Positions 24,982-32,735 of a DNA stretch of 64,000 nucleotides are shown one piece after another. The DNA lies in NCBI RefSeq assembly GCF_900112425.1, contig NZ_FOLP01000011.1:1-64000 (forward strand), read 5' to 3'. This DNA is from Variovorax sp. OK212. GTDB lineage: Bacteria > Pseudomonadota > Gammaproteobacteria > Burkholderiales > Burkholderiaceae_C. Positions within the stretch are counted from its first letter, which is position 1. Each line of letters begins with the position of its first letter. The notes beneath the pieces were generated by a model. The model saw nothing but the letters and a program-made list of their open reading frames with translations. It was not told the DNA's origin and did no database searches. The position numbers and the translations under genes are program-made.

Positions 24982-25758
24982 TCAAGGAACGTCGAGTTCG
25001 ATCCAGGCCGGCGCATGGTCGCTCGCGCCGGTGCGCCCCCGCACGTCGCGGTCGACACCGGCCGCGCGAAGCATCGGCGCGAGTTCGGCGTTGAGCAGAA
25101 GGTGGTCGATGCGAAGCCCGGCGTCGCGTGGATAGCGGTTGCGCCAGTACGTCCAGAAGGTGAAGGGCGCGCGCTCCGGATGGCAGGCGCGAATGGCATC
25201 GGTCCAGCCCTGCTTCAGCAACTGCGCGAACGCCTCGCGGCTCTCGGGTTGCAAAAGCGCGTCTTCGCGCCACGAGGCCGGGTTGTAGATGTCGGCATCG
25301 GTCGGCACGACGTTGTAGTCACCCGCCAGCACCACGGGCATGCCGCTTGCAAAAAGCTTCTTCGCATGCCGGTTGAACGCCTTGAACCATTCGAGCTTGT
25401 AGTCGAACTTCGGCCCCGGTTGCGGATTGCCGTTGGGCAGATAGAGGCAGCCGACCAGCACGCCGTTGACCACCGCCTCGATGTACCGGCTCTGCGGATC
25501 GGCTTCCATGCCGGGCAGGCCGCGGCCGGTCTCCACGGGTTCGCGTCCGCGCGCGAGGATGGCGACGCCATTCCAGGCGCGCTGGCCGTGGGCGACGACG
25601 CCGTAGCCGGCGCTTCGGATCGCATCGAGCGGCAGCTTCTCGTTCGGCGACTTGAGTTCCTGCAGGCAGGCGACGTCGGGCTTCGTCTGTGCCAGCCATT
25701 CGAGGAGGCGTTCGAGCCGGCTGCCGATGCCGTTGACGTTGAAAGTGGCGATCTTCAT
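24982..25758 (-). CDS. xthA: Exodeoxyribonuclease III (AP endonuclease)
   Basis: 258 residues, right for the XthA/ExoA family of base-excision repair nucleases. Active-site motifs: N7 in ATFNVNGIGSR, E34 in CLQELKSPNE, the YLPNG segment, LAGDYNVVPTDADIYNP, and the catalytic D247-H248 pair in GASDHAPAW; the LRIDHLLLN strand supplies the other Asp. It starts inside the stop of the upstream gene (ATGA at 25755-25758), so it is translated together with a 468-residue protein of unknown function. Cytoplasmic DNA repair role. Confidence 0.94.
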   Translation of the reverse strand: MKIATFNVNGIGSRLERLLEWLAQTKPDVACLQELKSPNEKLPLDAIRSAGYGVVAHGQRAWNGVAILARGREPVETGRGLPGMEADPQSRYIEAVVNGVLVGCLYLPNGNPQPGPKFDYKLEWFKAFNRHAKKLFASGMPVVLAGDYNVVPTDADIYNPASWREDALLQPESREAFAQLLKQGWTDAIRACHPERAPFTFWTYWRNRYPRDAGLRIDHLLLNAELAPMLRAAGVDRDVRGRTGASDHAPAWIELDVP

Positions 25759-27161
25759 GGGAGCTGACCTGCGGGCGCCGTGCTGCCCCGGCGTTGCGCT
25801 ACGGCGAGCAACACATCGTCGGTGTTCAGCACGATCTCGCGCGCGCGGCGCGCGGTGTCGTACTGATGCAGCACCGAGCGCATCCGCGGCTCGCTGGCGA
25901 CGGCGTCCCACACGGGCGCCAGGCACGCCGCGTCCGGCGATGCACCGGCGCCGATTGCCGCGGCGAAATGCAGGCTCGCAGCGTCGGCCAGCAGCAGGGT
26001 CTTGCTCGACGCGTCGAGCACCGGCGTGCGTGGCTCCACCGGCGCCGAACACAGGTAGATGACCTGGGAGGGAACGGCTTCATCGCTCGGCTGCAGCGCC
26101 CGCAGCGAGCTGCCGCTGAGTCGCACGTTGCCCTCGTCACAAGCGAAGGCATAGGCGGCACCTGCCTGCGCGTTCGCAAGCTGTGCCAGGCCGCGCACAA
26201 GCCGGGACAGGTCGGTGGTGGCGGCCGTGGGCGCCGCCTTGACTTCGGCCATCAGGACGAGCTCGTTCACGTCGGTGCCCATGTTTCTCACGATGGCCAC
26301 GTCCCACTCTTCCTTGGCGTACGGGGCGCCGTCCGTCAACTCGCGAGGGGTGCGAAGGCTGCGCAGCACGCGGTAGGGCGCATGGCCATGGTCCGCACCG
26401 GCGTTCAGGAAGTCTGCTGCCTGTTGCATCGCAAGCGCAGCCGCCTCTTCGGCCTGCTCGCCTTCGTGGGCGGCGGCCCGGCCGCGCGCCAAGGCGGCGT
26501 CGCTGCCCGCTGCCGGTGTGCGCTGCGCACGCAGGGCCTGGTAGCGCCGCACCGCTTCCGATGCGGCCAGCACTTGCGCCTGGCCTCGCCGCTGCAGCAG
26601 GGCGCTGTCGACAAGCGCTTGCTTGCTGGCACGTAACGAGGGGTCGCCGGCCGGCGTGGCCGCGAGGGACCGGGCCTTGGCGGCGAGCCCGAGCCAATCG
26701 CCGGCACGGGCCAGCGCATGGAGGCCGGCAAGCGCCTCCAGACCCGGGCCCTGCGGCATCTCGTGCAGCTTGCCCGGATGCGCGAAGGCATCCACCAGGC
26801 CGCGCACATTGCGAGCGTCGCTGATGGCGAATGCTTCGAGTGCCAGCCATTGCTGGACCTGTGCGTCCTGCGACTGCAAGACCGCGGCCTGGAACATGGG
26901 ATCGCCGTGCGCCGGTGATATTGCGCGCCGAATGGTGGCCGCAAGCGCAGCTTCGAACGCTTCGCGCAGGTTCGTCGCGGGTGCGGCGCCTTGCGACACG
27001 GCGACCCGTGCCGCCTCGAGTGCGAAGGCGATCGTGGCGTCGTTGCCGGTACGCACGGCGGCAGCCAGGTCGGGCGGCAAGGCCGGCATCCGATACCGGC
27101 GCGGCAACGCAAGCAGGCGTTCCACAAGCGCGCCGGCCGCGGCATCGGGTGGGTTGGTCAT
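25755..27161 (-). CDS. Unknown protein, possible PD-(D/E)XK nuclease-like domain, coupled to xthA
   Basis: 468 residues, alanine-rich, largely helical up to about residue 250. I do not recognise the family. Residues 284-308 read EEWDVAIVRNMG, then NELVLMAEVKAA: an Asp (D287) at the end of a strand and E306-x-K308 at the end of the next, which is the core pattern of PD-(D/E)XK nucleases, preceded by a Glu-rich helix (GEQAEEAAALAMQQAADFLN at 234-253). The 3' end overlaps the exonuclease III start by four bases, and a small acidic protein gene precedes it. A role with XthA in DNA handling is therefore plausible but unproven; the helical N-terminal half resembles no repeat I can name. Confidence 0.75.
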   Translation of the reverse strand: MTNPPDAAAGALVERLLALPRRYRMPALPPDLAAAVRTGNDATIAFALEAARVAVSQGAAPATNLREAFEAALAATIRRAISPAHGDPMFQAAVLQSQDAQVQQWLALEAFAISDARNVRGLVDAFAHPGKLHEMPQGPGLEALAGLHALARAGDWLGLAAKARSLAATPAGDPSLRASKQALVDSALLQRRGQAQVLAASEAVRRYQALRAQRTPAAGSDAALARGRAAAHEGEQAEEAAALAMQQAADFLNAGADHGHAPYRVLRSLRTPRELTDGAPYAKEEWDVAIVRNMGTDVNELVLMAEVKAAPTAATTDLSRLVRGLAQLANAQAGAAYAFACDEGNVRLSGSSLRALQPSDEAVPSQVIYLCSAPVEPRTPVLDASSKTLLLADAASLHFAAAIGAGASPDAACLAPVWDAVASEPRMRSVLHQYDTARRAREIVLNTDDVLLAVAQRRGSTAPAGQLP

Positions 27162-27214
27162 GCGTGAATTCTGCGGCCCGCCGAGGGCGTCATCGAACGC
27201 ACATCAAGCGGGCA

Positions 27215-27517
27215 TCAGTCGTTCTCTTCGTCTTCGGGCTCGCCGTCTGTGTCCGCCAGGTCCGCGGCGCTTGCCGCTTCGGGGTCTTCAGGGGACGTGG
27301 CCACTTCCGATGCGGCATCGGGGAACACGCCCACGCGGTCGGGGAGGATGTCCGCGTTCGTCGCTTCCTCGAGCCCTCCCTCTGAAGACGCACGGTCTTC
27401 GGTGCCCGCGGCGTCGCTGCCGCTGTCGCTGGAGTCGCTCGGGCCCAGGCTGTCCACGCCGGTGCCCTTGGGTTCGTTGGGCGGAAGATCGCCGCCCAGG
27501 ATGCTGCTGGTTGCCAT
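27215..27517 (-). CDS. Small strongly acidic, probably disordered protein
   Basis: 100 residues with about 28 Asp/Glu and hardly any basic residue; low-complexity (Ser, Asp, Gly, Ala, Glu), ending EPEDEEND. No domain, signal peptide or membrane segment. The opening MATSSILGGDLPPNEPKGTG is the most ordered part and looks conserved in style. The gene lies 53 bases upstream of the unknown 468-residue gene on the same strand and may belong to its operon. Function unknown. The ATG at 27517 has an AGGAACTTGCGAC leader, giving a reasonable ribosome site. Confidence 0.65.
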   Translation of the reverse strand: MATSSILGGDLPPNEPKGTGVDSLGPSDSSDSGSDAAGTEDRASSEGGLEEATNADILPDRVGVFPDAASEVATSPEDPEAASAADLADTDGEPEDEEND

Positions 27518-27638
27518 GTCGCAAGTTCCTCGATGGGTGAGTCGTCTGCGAAGAGTGGCCGCATCCGAATGCGAGCGAAGTAGGCGCAGGGCGCGTCCGG
27601 AACGCCGGCGTGTCTGCGCCGCGGCACTCAGCCCGTCA

Positions 27639-28733
27639 TCACTGTGCCGAGGGGTGCAAGCTGTGGGCCAGGAAGAAGCGGATCATTTCGCCGCTCGCGT
27701 CGATGCCGCCGGGCGCCGTGTAGCTGCCCTGTGCGCTGCCGCCCGACCATGCGTGGCCTGCCCCGTGAAGGCGCCAATGCTCGGCATCGCCTTGGCCCGG
27801 GGCGGCGGCGTATGTCGTCCGTGTGTAGCGCTGGCCCGCCGGCGACTGGCCTTCGGCGGCTTCGCCCGGCTGCGCGCCCGCCAGGATGGCCGTTCCGTTG
27901 CTCGCGTGAACGGTGGCGTCCGCATCGCCATGAAAGACGATGACGGGCGGCGAGACCGATGCGGGGTCTGGCGCGGGGTCTGACGGCGATGCGGGCGAGC
28001 CCGCCCGCATCGCCGTCAGCGCGCTCATCATGTCGTGCGCCGCCCCGTGCGGAAGCCCCGAGTGCACGCCGACCGCGGCATACAGGTCGGGGTAGCAACG
28101 GCCCAGCACATGCGCCATGGCGCCGCCCGCCGACAGGCCCGCCACGTAGATGCGCGCGCGGTCCGCATGCTGCTGCTCCGCGATGTGCAGGGTGAGGGCG
28201 GCCAGCAGCGCGGGCTCGCCCCGGCCGCGTTGCTGATGCTGGGTCTTGAACCAGTTCCAGCATTTCTGGGCATTGGCCCGCTGTACCTGTTCGGGGTAGA
28301 GCACCATCGCGCCGCATGCGCGGGCGTGCGCGTTCATGCGCGTGCCCGCCGCGAAGTCCGCGGCGTCCTGGGTGCAGCCGTGCAGCATCACGACCAGCGG
28401 GCGCGGCGTGGCGGGCTGCCCGGCCGGGCGCGCCGGCACGAAGAGCATGTAGTCGAGGGTGCGGCCCTGGTGGGCGAAGGTGCCCCTGGTCCATTGGTCG
28501 ACACCGTCGGGCTCGGGCGGCATGGAGGTCTCACGCTCGGTCTCGATCACGCGCGCCTCGATGTCGATCACGTCGGCATCGGCCATGGACGGCGCTGGCG
28601 CGGCAGGCGGTGCCGGCTGGGGCTCGGCCTCGCCCCGCAACGCGCGCTGGATCGCTTCGGTGGCCTCGCTCAGGCGCCCGTTGCGCGTGAGGTGGGCCGC
28701 CTCTTTCATCAGCCCTGCAAAGAGTGGATTCAT
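27639..28733 (-). CDS. PHB depolymerase family esterase
   Basis: 364 residues. An alpha/beta hydrolase of the esterase-PHB-depolymerase family. The oxyanion motif HGCTQDAADFAAGTRMN lies at 118-134, the lipase box GLSAG places the nucleophile at Ser201, the acid is in HGDADATV (about Asp272) and the His is H327 in GAGHAWSGG. There is no signal peptide; a roughly 80-residue N-terminal extension (NPLFAGLMKEAAHLTRNGRL) precedes the catalytic domain, as in cytoplasmic members common in Burkholderiales. Action on polyhydroxybutyrate is plausible, but feruloyl or acetylxylan esterases share the fold. The ribbon-helix-helix gene 26 bases upstream is co-oriented and probably co-transcribed. Confidence 0.88.
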   Translation of the reverse strand: MNPLFAGLMKEAAHLTRNGRLSEATEAIQRALRGEAEPQPAPPAAPAPSMADADVIDIEARVIETERETSMPPEPDGVDQWTRGTFAHQGRTLDYMLFVPARPAGQPATPRPLVVMLHGCTQDAADFAAGTRMNAHARACGAMVLYPEQVQRANAQKCWNWFKTQHQQRGRGEPALLAALTLHIAEQQHADRARIYVAGLSAGGAMAHVLGRCYPDLYAAVGVHSGLPHGAAHDMMSALTAMRAGSPASPSDPAPDPASVSPPVIVFHGDADATVHASNGTAILAGAQPGEAAEGQSPAGQRYTRTTYAAAPGQGDAEHWRLHGAGHAWSGGSAQGSYTAPGGIDASGEMIRFFLAHSLHPSAQ

Positions 28734-28759
28734 GTGGGGCCTCAAGGGTTGTCGGGTGG

Positions 28760-29185
28760 TCAGCGGATGCGCTCCGCCAGGGCGGCCTTGACGGCCGGCG
28801 ACGCGTGAAGGGCGCCGAGCACGGTGAGCGACTCGATGGTCGCGGCGGCGAGCGCGGGCGGCACGTCGGGCGCGATGACGGCGAGGCCGAGAACGCGGAT
28901 CTGCAGCGTCTCGCCCGCGGCGCGCACGGCCTCCAGGTCTTCGACCGAAAAGCTCTGCAGCCCCAGCACCAGCATCTTTCGCGACACCGCCTGGCGCAGC
29001 ACATCGGCGTGCTGCGCCAGGTGGGTGCGGATGGCGGTGCGGATGAAGTCGGTCCGGTTCGAATAGAAGCCTTCCGCCACCAGCAGGTCGATGTTTCCCA
29101 GGTCGACGAAGCCCATGTTGATGGTGATCTTCTCGGACTCGGGGGTCTTGGGGGCGACGGGTGCGGGCGGCTTTTTGGCTGGCAT
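28760..29185 (-). CDS. CopG/ribbon-helix-helix family regulator
   Basis: 141 residues from the ATG at 29185, preferred over the in-frame ATG at 29203 because AGGA lies six bases before it and the earlier start would sit inside the probable operator. After a Lys/Pro-rich leader, residues 19-60 (KITINMGFVDLGNIDLLVAE, then GFYSNRTDFIRTAIRTHLAQ) are a clear ribbon-helix-helix DNA-binding domain. The C-terminal 80 residues (LGLQSFSVEDLEAVRAAGE) are unassigned and may sense a ligand or oligomerise. It precedes the PHB-depolymerase-type gene by 26 bases and most likely controls its own operon through the inverted repeats just upstream. Confidence 0.82.
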   Translation of the reverse strand: MPAKKPPAPVAPKTPESEKITINMGFVDLGNIDLLVAEGFYSNRTDFIRTAIRTHLAQHADVLRQAVSRKMLVLGLQSFSVEDLEAVRAAGETLQIRVLGLAVIAPDVPPALAAATIESLTVLGALHASPAVKAALAERIR

Positions 29186-29188
29186 GCG

Positions 29189-29226
29189 CCATCCTATCAC
29201 CATCTGTGTGGATGGTAATGGGATGG
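29189..29226. promoter_or_regulatory. Probable operator of the ribbon-helix-helix regulator
   Basis: A 38-base imperfect palindrome: left arm 29189-29204 and right arm 29211-29226 match at 14 of 16 positions around a six-base centre. Each arm has two copies of the word CCATC/GATGG spaced 11 bases, one helical turn, as expected for ribbon-helix-helix dimers binding side by side; another GATGG follows at 29229. It ends four bases before the regulator start codon, so binding would block its transcription or translation. Confidence 0.6.
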
Positions 29227-29279
29227 TTGATGGATTCCCTCAGGATGGCAGGGAGTTCATGGCGCCGCGACAGGCGCGC

Positions 29280-31421
29280 CTACTTGCTCGTGAATACCAG
29301 CACCGAACGCCCCGTGACCAGGTAGTCGCCGACGCCTGCTGCTTCGTCGGTGCCCAGCGCCGGGTCGGCCGTGTCGAGCTTCAGCGTCCAGGCCCCGGCG
29401 GGCGCCGGCGGCAGCACGAAGGGCACCGGGTCGTGCCAGGCGTTGAACACCAGCAGCACGCTGGCGTCGTGCGCTTCGACCGGAATCGCGGAGACGGGCG
29501 CGCGGCCGTCGAGCAGCAGCGCGAACGAGCGCGTCTGTGGATCTTCCCAATGCGGCGCCTGCATTTCCTCGCCCGCCGGCGTGAACCAGGTGGCGTCCTT
29601 CGCGCCGATGCCTTCGTAGTAGGCGCCGGCCAGGAAGCGGCTGCGGCGCAGTGCGGGCAGTTCCTTGCGCAGCGCCAGCAGCCGTGAAGCAAAGCCGGCC
29701 AGCGCCTGCGCCGCCTCGCCCTGTGCAGCGGTCCAGTCGACCCATGAAATCTCGTTGTCCTGGCAGTACGCGTTGTTGTTGCCCTGCTGCGAGCGGCCGA
29801 ACTCGTCGCCGGCCAGCAGCATCGGCGTGCCTTGCGACAGCAGCAGCGTCGCGAGCAGGTTGCGCTGCTGGCGCGCGCGCAGGGCGAGCACGGCTTCGTC
29901 GTCGGTGGGGCCTTCGACGCCGCAGTTCCACGAGCGGTTGTCCGAATGGCCGTCGCGGTTGTCCTCGCCGTTGGCCTCGTTGTGCTTGTCGTTGTAGCTC
30001 ACGGTGTCCGCCAGCGTGAAGCCGTCGTGCGCGCTGATGAAGTTGACGCTGGCCCACGGGCGGCGCCCGCGCTGGTTGAAGCGGTCGCCGCTCGCGGTCA
30101 GGCATTGCGCGAGCTTGCCGGCCATGCCTTCGTCGCCTTTCCAGTAGGCGCGCACGGTGTCGCGGAACTGGTCGTTCCACTCGGCCCAGCCGGGCGGGAA
30201 GCCGCCGACCTGGTAGCCGCCGGGGCCGATGTCCCAGGGCTCGGCGATCAGCTTGACGCTGGAGAGCACCGGGTCCTGCCGGCAGCTCTTGAGGAAGCCG
30301 CCGCCTTCGTCGAAGCCGTGCGGCTCGCGCGCGAGGATGGTCGCCAGGTCGAAGCGAAAGCCGTCCACGCGCATCTCGGTGACCCAGTAGCGCAGGCTGT
30401 CCATCACCATCTGCAGCACGCGCGGATGGCTCAGGTTCACGGTGTTGCCGGTGCCCGTGTCGTTGATGTAGTAGCGCGGCCCCGGTCCGTCGCCATCGGG
30501 CAGCAGGCGGTAGTAGCTGGCGTTGTCGATGCCCTTGAACGAGATCGTCGGGCCGAGCTCGTTGCCCTCGGGCGTGTGGTTGTAGACCACGTCCAGGATC
30601 ACCTCGAGCCCGTGCGCGTGGAAGCGGTCGACCATGTGCTTGAACTCGTCGATGTGCGGCCCGTCCATGTAGCGCGGGTCGAGCGCGAAGAAGCCGATGG
30701 TGTCGTAGCCCCAGAAGTTGGTCAGGCCCTTCTCGAGCAGGGACGACTGGTTGAGGAACATCTGCACCGGCAGCAGCTCGACGCTGGTCACGCCCAGCGC
30801 GCGGATGGGCGCCAGCACGTCGTCGCGCGCCATGCCGGCGAAGGTGCCGCGAAAGTGCTCCGGCACCGCGGGGTGCCGCATGGTGAAGCCGCGCACGTGG
30901 GTTTCGTAGAAGACGGTTTCCTTCCAAGGCACGCGCAGCGCGTCGGTCTGCGTCCACTCGAAGCGCGAATCGACCACCACGCACTTGGGCATGAAGGGCG
31001 CGCTGTCCCGCTCGTCGAAGCTGAGATCGGCGTCGGCATGGCCCACCGTGTAGCCGAACACCTCGGGGCCCCATTTGAGCTCGCCCATGTAGGCCTTCGC
31101 ATACGGGTCGAGCAGCAGCTTGTGGTGGTTGAAGCGATGGCCCTTCTCGGGCTCGTACGGGCCGTGCACGCGCAAGCCGTAGCGCGCACCGGGCTGCAGG
31201 CCCGGCACGAATCCGTGCCATATCTCGTCGGTGTACTCGGGTAGCGTCACGCAACCGACCTGGGTGGTTCCGGCCTCGTCGAAGATGCAGACCTGCACCT
31301 TCGTGGCATGGGCCGAGAACACGGCGAAGTTGACGCCGTCGCCGGTGAAGCTCGCCCCCAGCGGGTGCGAAGAGCCCTCCAGTACCGTCAGGGAAGGAGG
31401 GCTGGATGTTGGAGCAGGCAT
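29280..31421 (-). CDS. glgX: Glycogen debranching enzyme GlgX
   Basis: 713 residues, the normal GlgX length. It hydrolyses alpha-1,6 branch linkages of phosphorylase-limit glycogen in the cytoplasm. An N-terminal CBM48 domain (HPLGASFTGDGVNFAVFSAH) precedes the GH13 barrel; catalytic residues are Asp358 (GFRFDLATIL, nucleophile), Glu394 (LIAEPWDIG, acid/base) and Asp466 (SAHDGFTLADTVSYND). The C-terminal beta-sandwich closes with LVFTSK. No other glycogen gene is in the window. The 218-base gap up to 31639, before the divergent hypothetical gene, shows no site I could name. Confidence 0.95.
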   Translation of the reverse strand: MPAPTSSPPSLTVLEGSSHPLGASFTGDGVNFAVFSAHATKVQVCIFDEAGTTQVGCVTLPEYTDEIWHGFVPGLQPGARYGLRVHGPYEPEKGHRFNHHKLLLDPYAKAYMGELKWGPEVFGYTVGHADADLSFDERDSAPFMPKCVVVDSRFEWTQTDALRVPWKETVFYETHVRGFTMRHPAVPEHFRGTFAGMARDDVLAPIRALGVTSVELLPVQMFLNQSSLLEKGLTNFWGYDTIGFFALDPRYMDGPHIDEFKHMVDRFHAHGLEVILDVVYNHTPEGNELGPTISFKGIDNASYYRLLPDGDGPGPRYYINDTGTGNTVNLSHPRVLQMVMDSLRYWVTEMRVDGFRFDLATILAREPHGFDEGGGFLKSCRQDPVLSSVKLIAEPWDIGPGGYQVGGFPPGWAEWNDQFRDTVRAYWKGDEGMAGKLAQCLTASGDRFNQRGRRPWASVNFISAHDGFTLADTVSYNDKHNEANGEDNRDGHSDNRSWNCGVEGPTDDEAVLALRARQQRNLLATLLLSQGTPMLLAGDEFGRSQQGNNNAYCQDNEISWVDWTAAQGEAAQALAGFASRLLALRKELPALRRSRFLAGAYYEGIGAKDATWFTPAGEEMQAPHWEDPQTRSFALLLDGRAPVSAIPVEAHDASVLLVFNAWHDPVPFVLPPAPAGAWTLKLDTADPALGTDEAAGVGDYLVTGRSVLVFTSK

Positions 31422-31639
31422 GGGGTGGGACAGGCTTGGTAGGTTGCAGGAGGGGACAGCAGAGTCTCCACACTTGCATGTCGCTACCGCGTAGTAGTTT
31501 GCGCAGCCGGATGTAGGCGGCTTGCCGTACGCGCTTGGCTGGCGCGGCCTGATGGCGGTGGCCTACACCGGCCGGCGTGCGGAATCGGGACAGTCAGCGG
31601 CGCCACATGAGGCGCTGTTTCGACACCGGAGTTCAAGCC

Positions 31640-31972
31640 ATGCAAGAAGACCCCAATCCCGCCTTCCTGGCCTGGATGACCGCGGAGACCGAGGCGTACA
31701 CCGCCGTCCATCGGCTGCACCAGTTCACCTGCGGAGGGCGCAAGGCGGTTCCTCTCCTGGAGATCGAAAGGATCATGGGATTGCGCAAGGAGGCCGACAC
31801 CCGCTTTGCCGCCTTGCGAGGCGAGTTGGGCGTTCCCGCGGCTTCGGTTGCCCCGATCGTTGCCACCGCCACCCGGCTGCGCAAGGAGCCGATGCTGGAT
31901 CTGCTCGCTACCGCGCACCTGGCGATGAACGCCTCATCTGCGAACGCATCGGCGCGATCGACGACGTCTTGA
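31640..31972 (+). CDS. Conserved-looking small protein, unknown function
   Basis: 110 residues from the ATG at 31640. The sequence (EDPNPAFLAWMTAETEAYTA, then VHRLHQFTCGGRKAVPLLEI) is mixed helical, without signal peptide or membrane segment; one Cys. The codon use is G/C-ending as in its neighbours, which supports it being real. I do not recognise the family. The C-terminus ends in a Ser/Ala/Thr-rich tail. It lies between glgX (divergent) and the Fur-box promoter, whose upstream inverted repeat starts 48 bases after its stop. Confidence 0.55.
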   Translation: MQEDPNPAFLAWMTAETEAYTAVHRLHQFTCGGRKAVPLLEIERIMGLRKEADTRFAALRGELGVPAASVAPIVATATRLRKEPMLDLLATAHLAMNASSANASARSTTS

Positions 31973-32020
31973 TCGCCAAGCCGGCCTTGTCCGGTCGACG
32001 CTGAATCCGGCAGCGTCGGC

Positions 32021-32086
32021 GGTGCGAAAAAATATTTGCACCGCGCATCGCTTTCAAATGAGAAGTATTTGCATTTGTTGTAAGAT
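32021..32086 (+). promoter_or_regulatory. Promoter with Fur box and a second related inverted repeat
   Basis: A 21-base near-palindrome at 32056-32076, AAATGAGAAGTATTTGCATT plus one T, strongly resembles Fur boxes of proteobacteria (outer arms AAATGAGAA and TTTGCATTT match at 7 of 9). It overlaps the -35 position of a -10 box TAAGAT at 32081-32086. A second inverted repeat, arms GGTGCGAAAA and TATTTGCACC, lies at 32021-32042; the word TATTTGCA recurs 33 bases apart (32033 and 32066), about three helical turns. The stretch is far more AT-rich than its surroundings. Iron-Fur repression is the simplest reading. Confidence 0.6.
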
Positions 32087-32092
32087 ACGTTC

Positions 32093-32180
32093 ATCGAAAG
32101 ACGCAGCGGCTTCGCTGCCTTTCCATCGCTTTCATCGTGGGGCGACCCGAGACCTTCAAACGTCTCCAAGGTCGTTTTTT
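32093..32180 (+). ncRNA. Candidate Fur-regulated small RNA or terminator-attenuated leader
   Basis: From the expected start (about 32093) a transcript of some 88 bases would contain a perfect hairpin GCAGCG-GCTT-CGCTGC (32103-32118), an unpaired CU-rich stretch, and a Rho-independent terminator: GACCTT 32151-32156, AAGGTC 32168-32173, then G and six T (32175-32180). An alternative hairpin GAGAC/GTCTC (32149-32153 and 32162-32166) would compete with the terminator stem. The stretch lacks coding character. It is either a RyhB/PrrF-like iron-stress small RNA or the attenuated leader of the Fur-family gene that starts 90 bases after the T run. The remaining leader 32181-32270 is pyrimidine-rich and shows nothing else. 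Confidence 0.4.
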
Positions 32181-32270
32181 GCTAGCCATCGGTTCTCCGG
32201 CCAGCCATGCATTTTTTCCACGCACCCTCCCCAGCGTTTCCTTCCCTTTCCTCCTGCGCGACCGACCCCC

Positions 32271-32678
32271 ATGGAGCACGCCGACAGACTCAAGCACACG
32301 GGCCTGAAGGCCACGCTGCCGCGGATGAAGGTGCTCGAGCTCTTCGAGCGCAGCGAGCAGCGCCACCTGGCCGCCGAAGAGGTGTACCGGCAGATGGTGA
32401 TGGTGGGCATCGACTTCGGCCTGGCCACCGTCTACCGGGTGCTGGCGCAGTTCGAGCAGGCGGGGCTCCTGAAGAAGAGCCAGCTCGGCGCGGGCAAGGC
32501 CGTGTACGAGCTCAACGACGGCGAGCAGCACCATGGCCACCTGGTGTCGTTGGCCGACGGCGCGGTGCACGAGTTCTTCGACCCGCGCATCGAGGAGCGG
32601 CTCGCGGCCATCGCCGGTGAAAAAGGCTTCGACCTCGACGGCTACGTGGTGACGGTGTTCGGCCGGCCGCGCGCGTAG
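32271..32678 (+). CDS. Atypical Fur-family regulator lacking the structural zinc cysteines
   Basis: 135 residues. The N-terminal winged helix is a textbook Fur one (HTGLKATLPRMKVLELFERS, then GIDFGLATVYRVLAQFEQAG), and numbering runs nearly in step with E. coli Fur. The metal region differs: Ser93 and Asp96 replace the CxxC, Gly89 replaces Asp89, and Tyr125 stands at the place of His125. Ligands of the other site seem kept (His32, Glu80, His90, Glu101), as does Glu108. So one metal site and the zinc clamp are probably lost, as in Irr-type members. It is likely a paralogue with altered sensing, not the main Fur. It lies behind a Fur-box promoter and a leader with a terminator. Confidence 0.85.
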   Translation: MEHADRLKHTGLKATLPRMKVLELFERSEQRHLAAEEVYRQMVMVGIDFGLATVYRVLAQFEQAGLLKKSQLGAGKAVYELNDGEQHHGHLVSLADGAVHEFFDPRIEERLAAIAGEKGFDLDGYVVTVFGRPRA

Positions 32679-32687
32679 CGGCCGCGC

Positions 32688-32716
32688 AAAAAAAAACGGC
32701 CAGATCGCTCTGGCCG
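32688..32716 (-). terminator. Rho-independent terminator of the leftward Bug / CoA-transferase operon
   Basis: A perfect 8-base stem CGGCCAGA/TCTGGCCG with a TCGC loop (32697-32716) is followed, on the minus strand, by nine T (32688-32696). It lies 20 bases after the stop codon of the Bug receptor gene and 10 bases after the stop of the convergent Fur-family gene. Confidence 0.88.
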
Positions 32717-32735
32717 CTTCTTCATTCCCGGGCGC

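Noticed and set aside
32022..32270. In-frame upstream extension of the Fur-family protein through the Fur box and leader
   Set aside because: The segment is AT-rich, lacks coding bias and contains the promoter, two hairpins and a terminator; the Fur fold starts at 32271.
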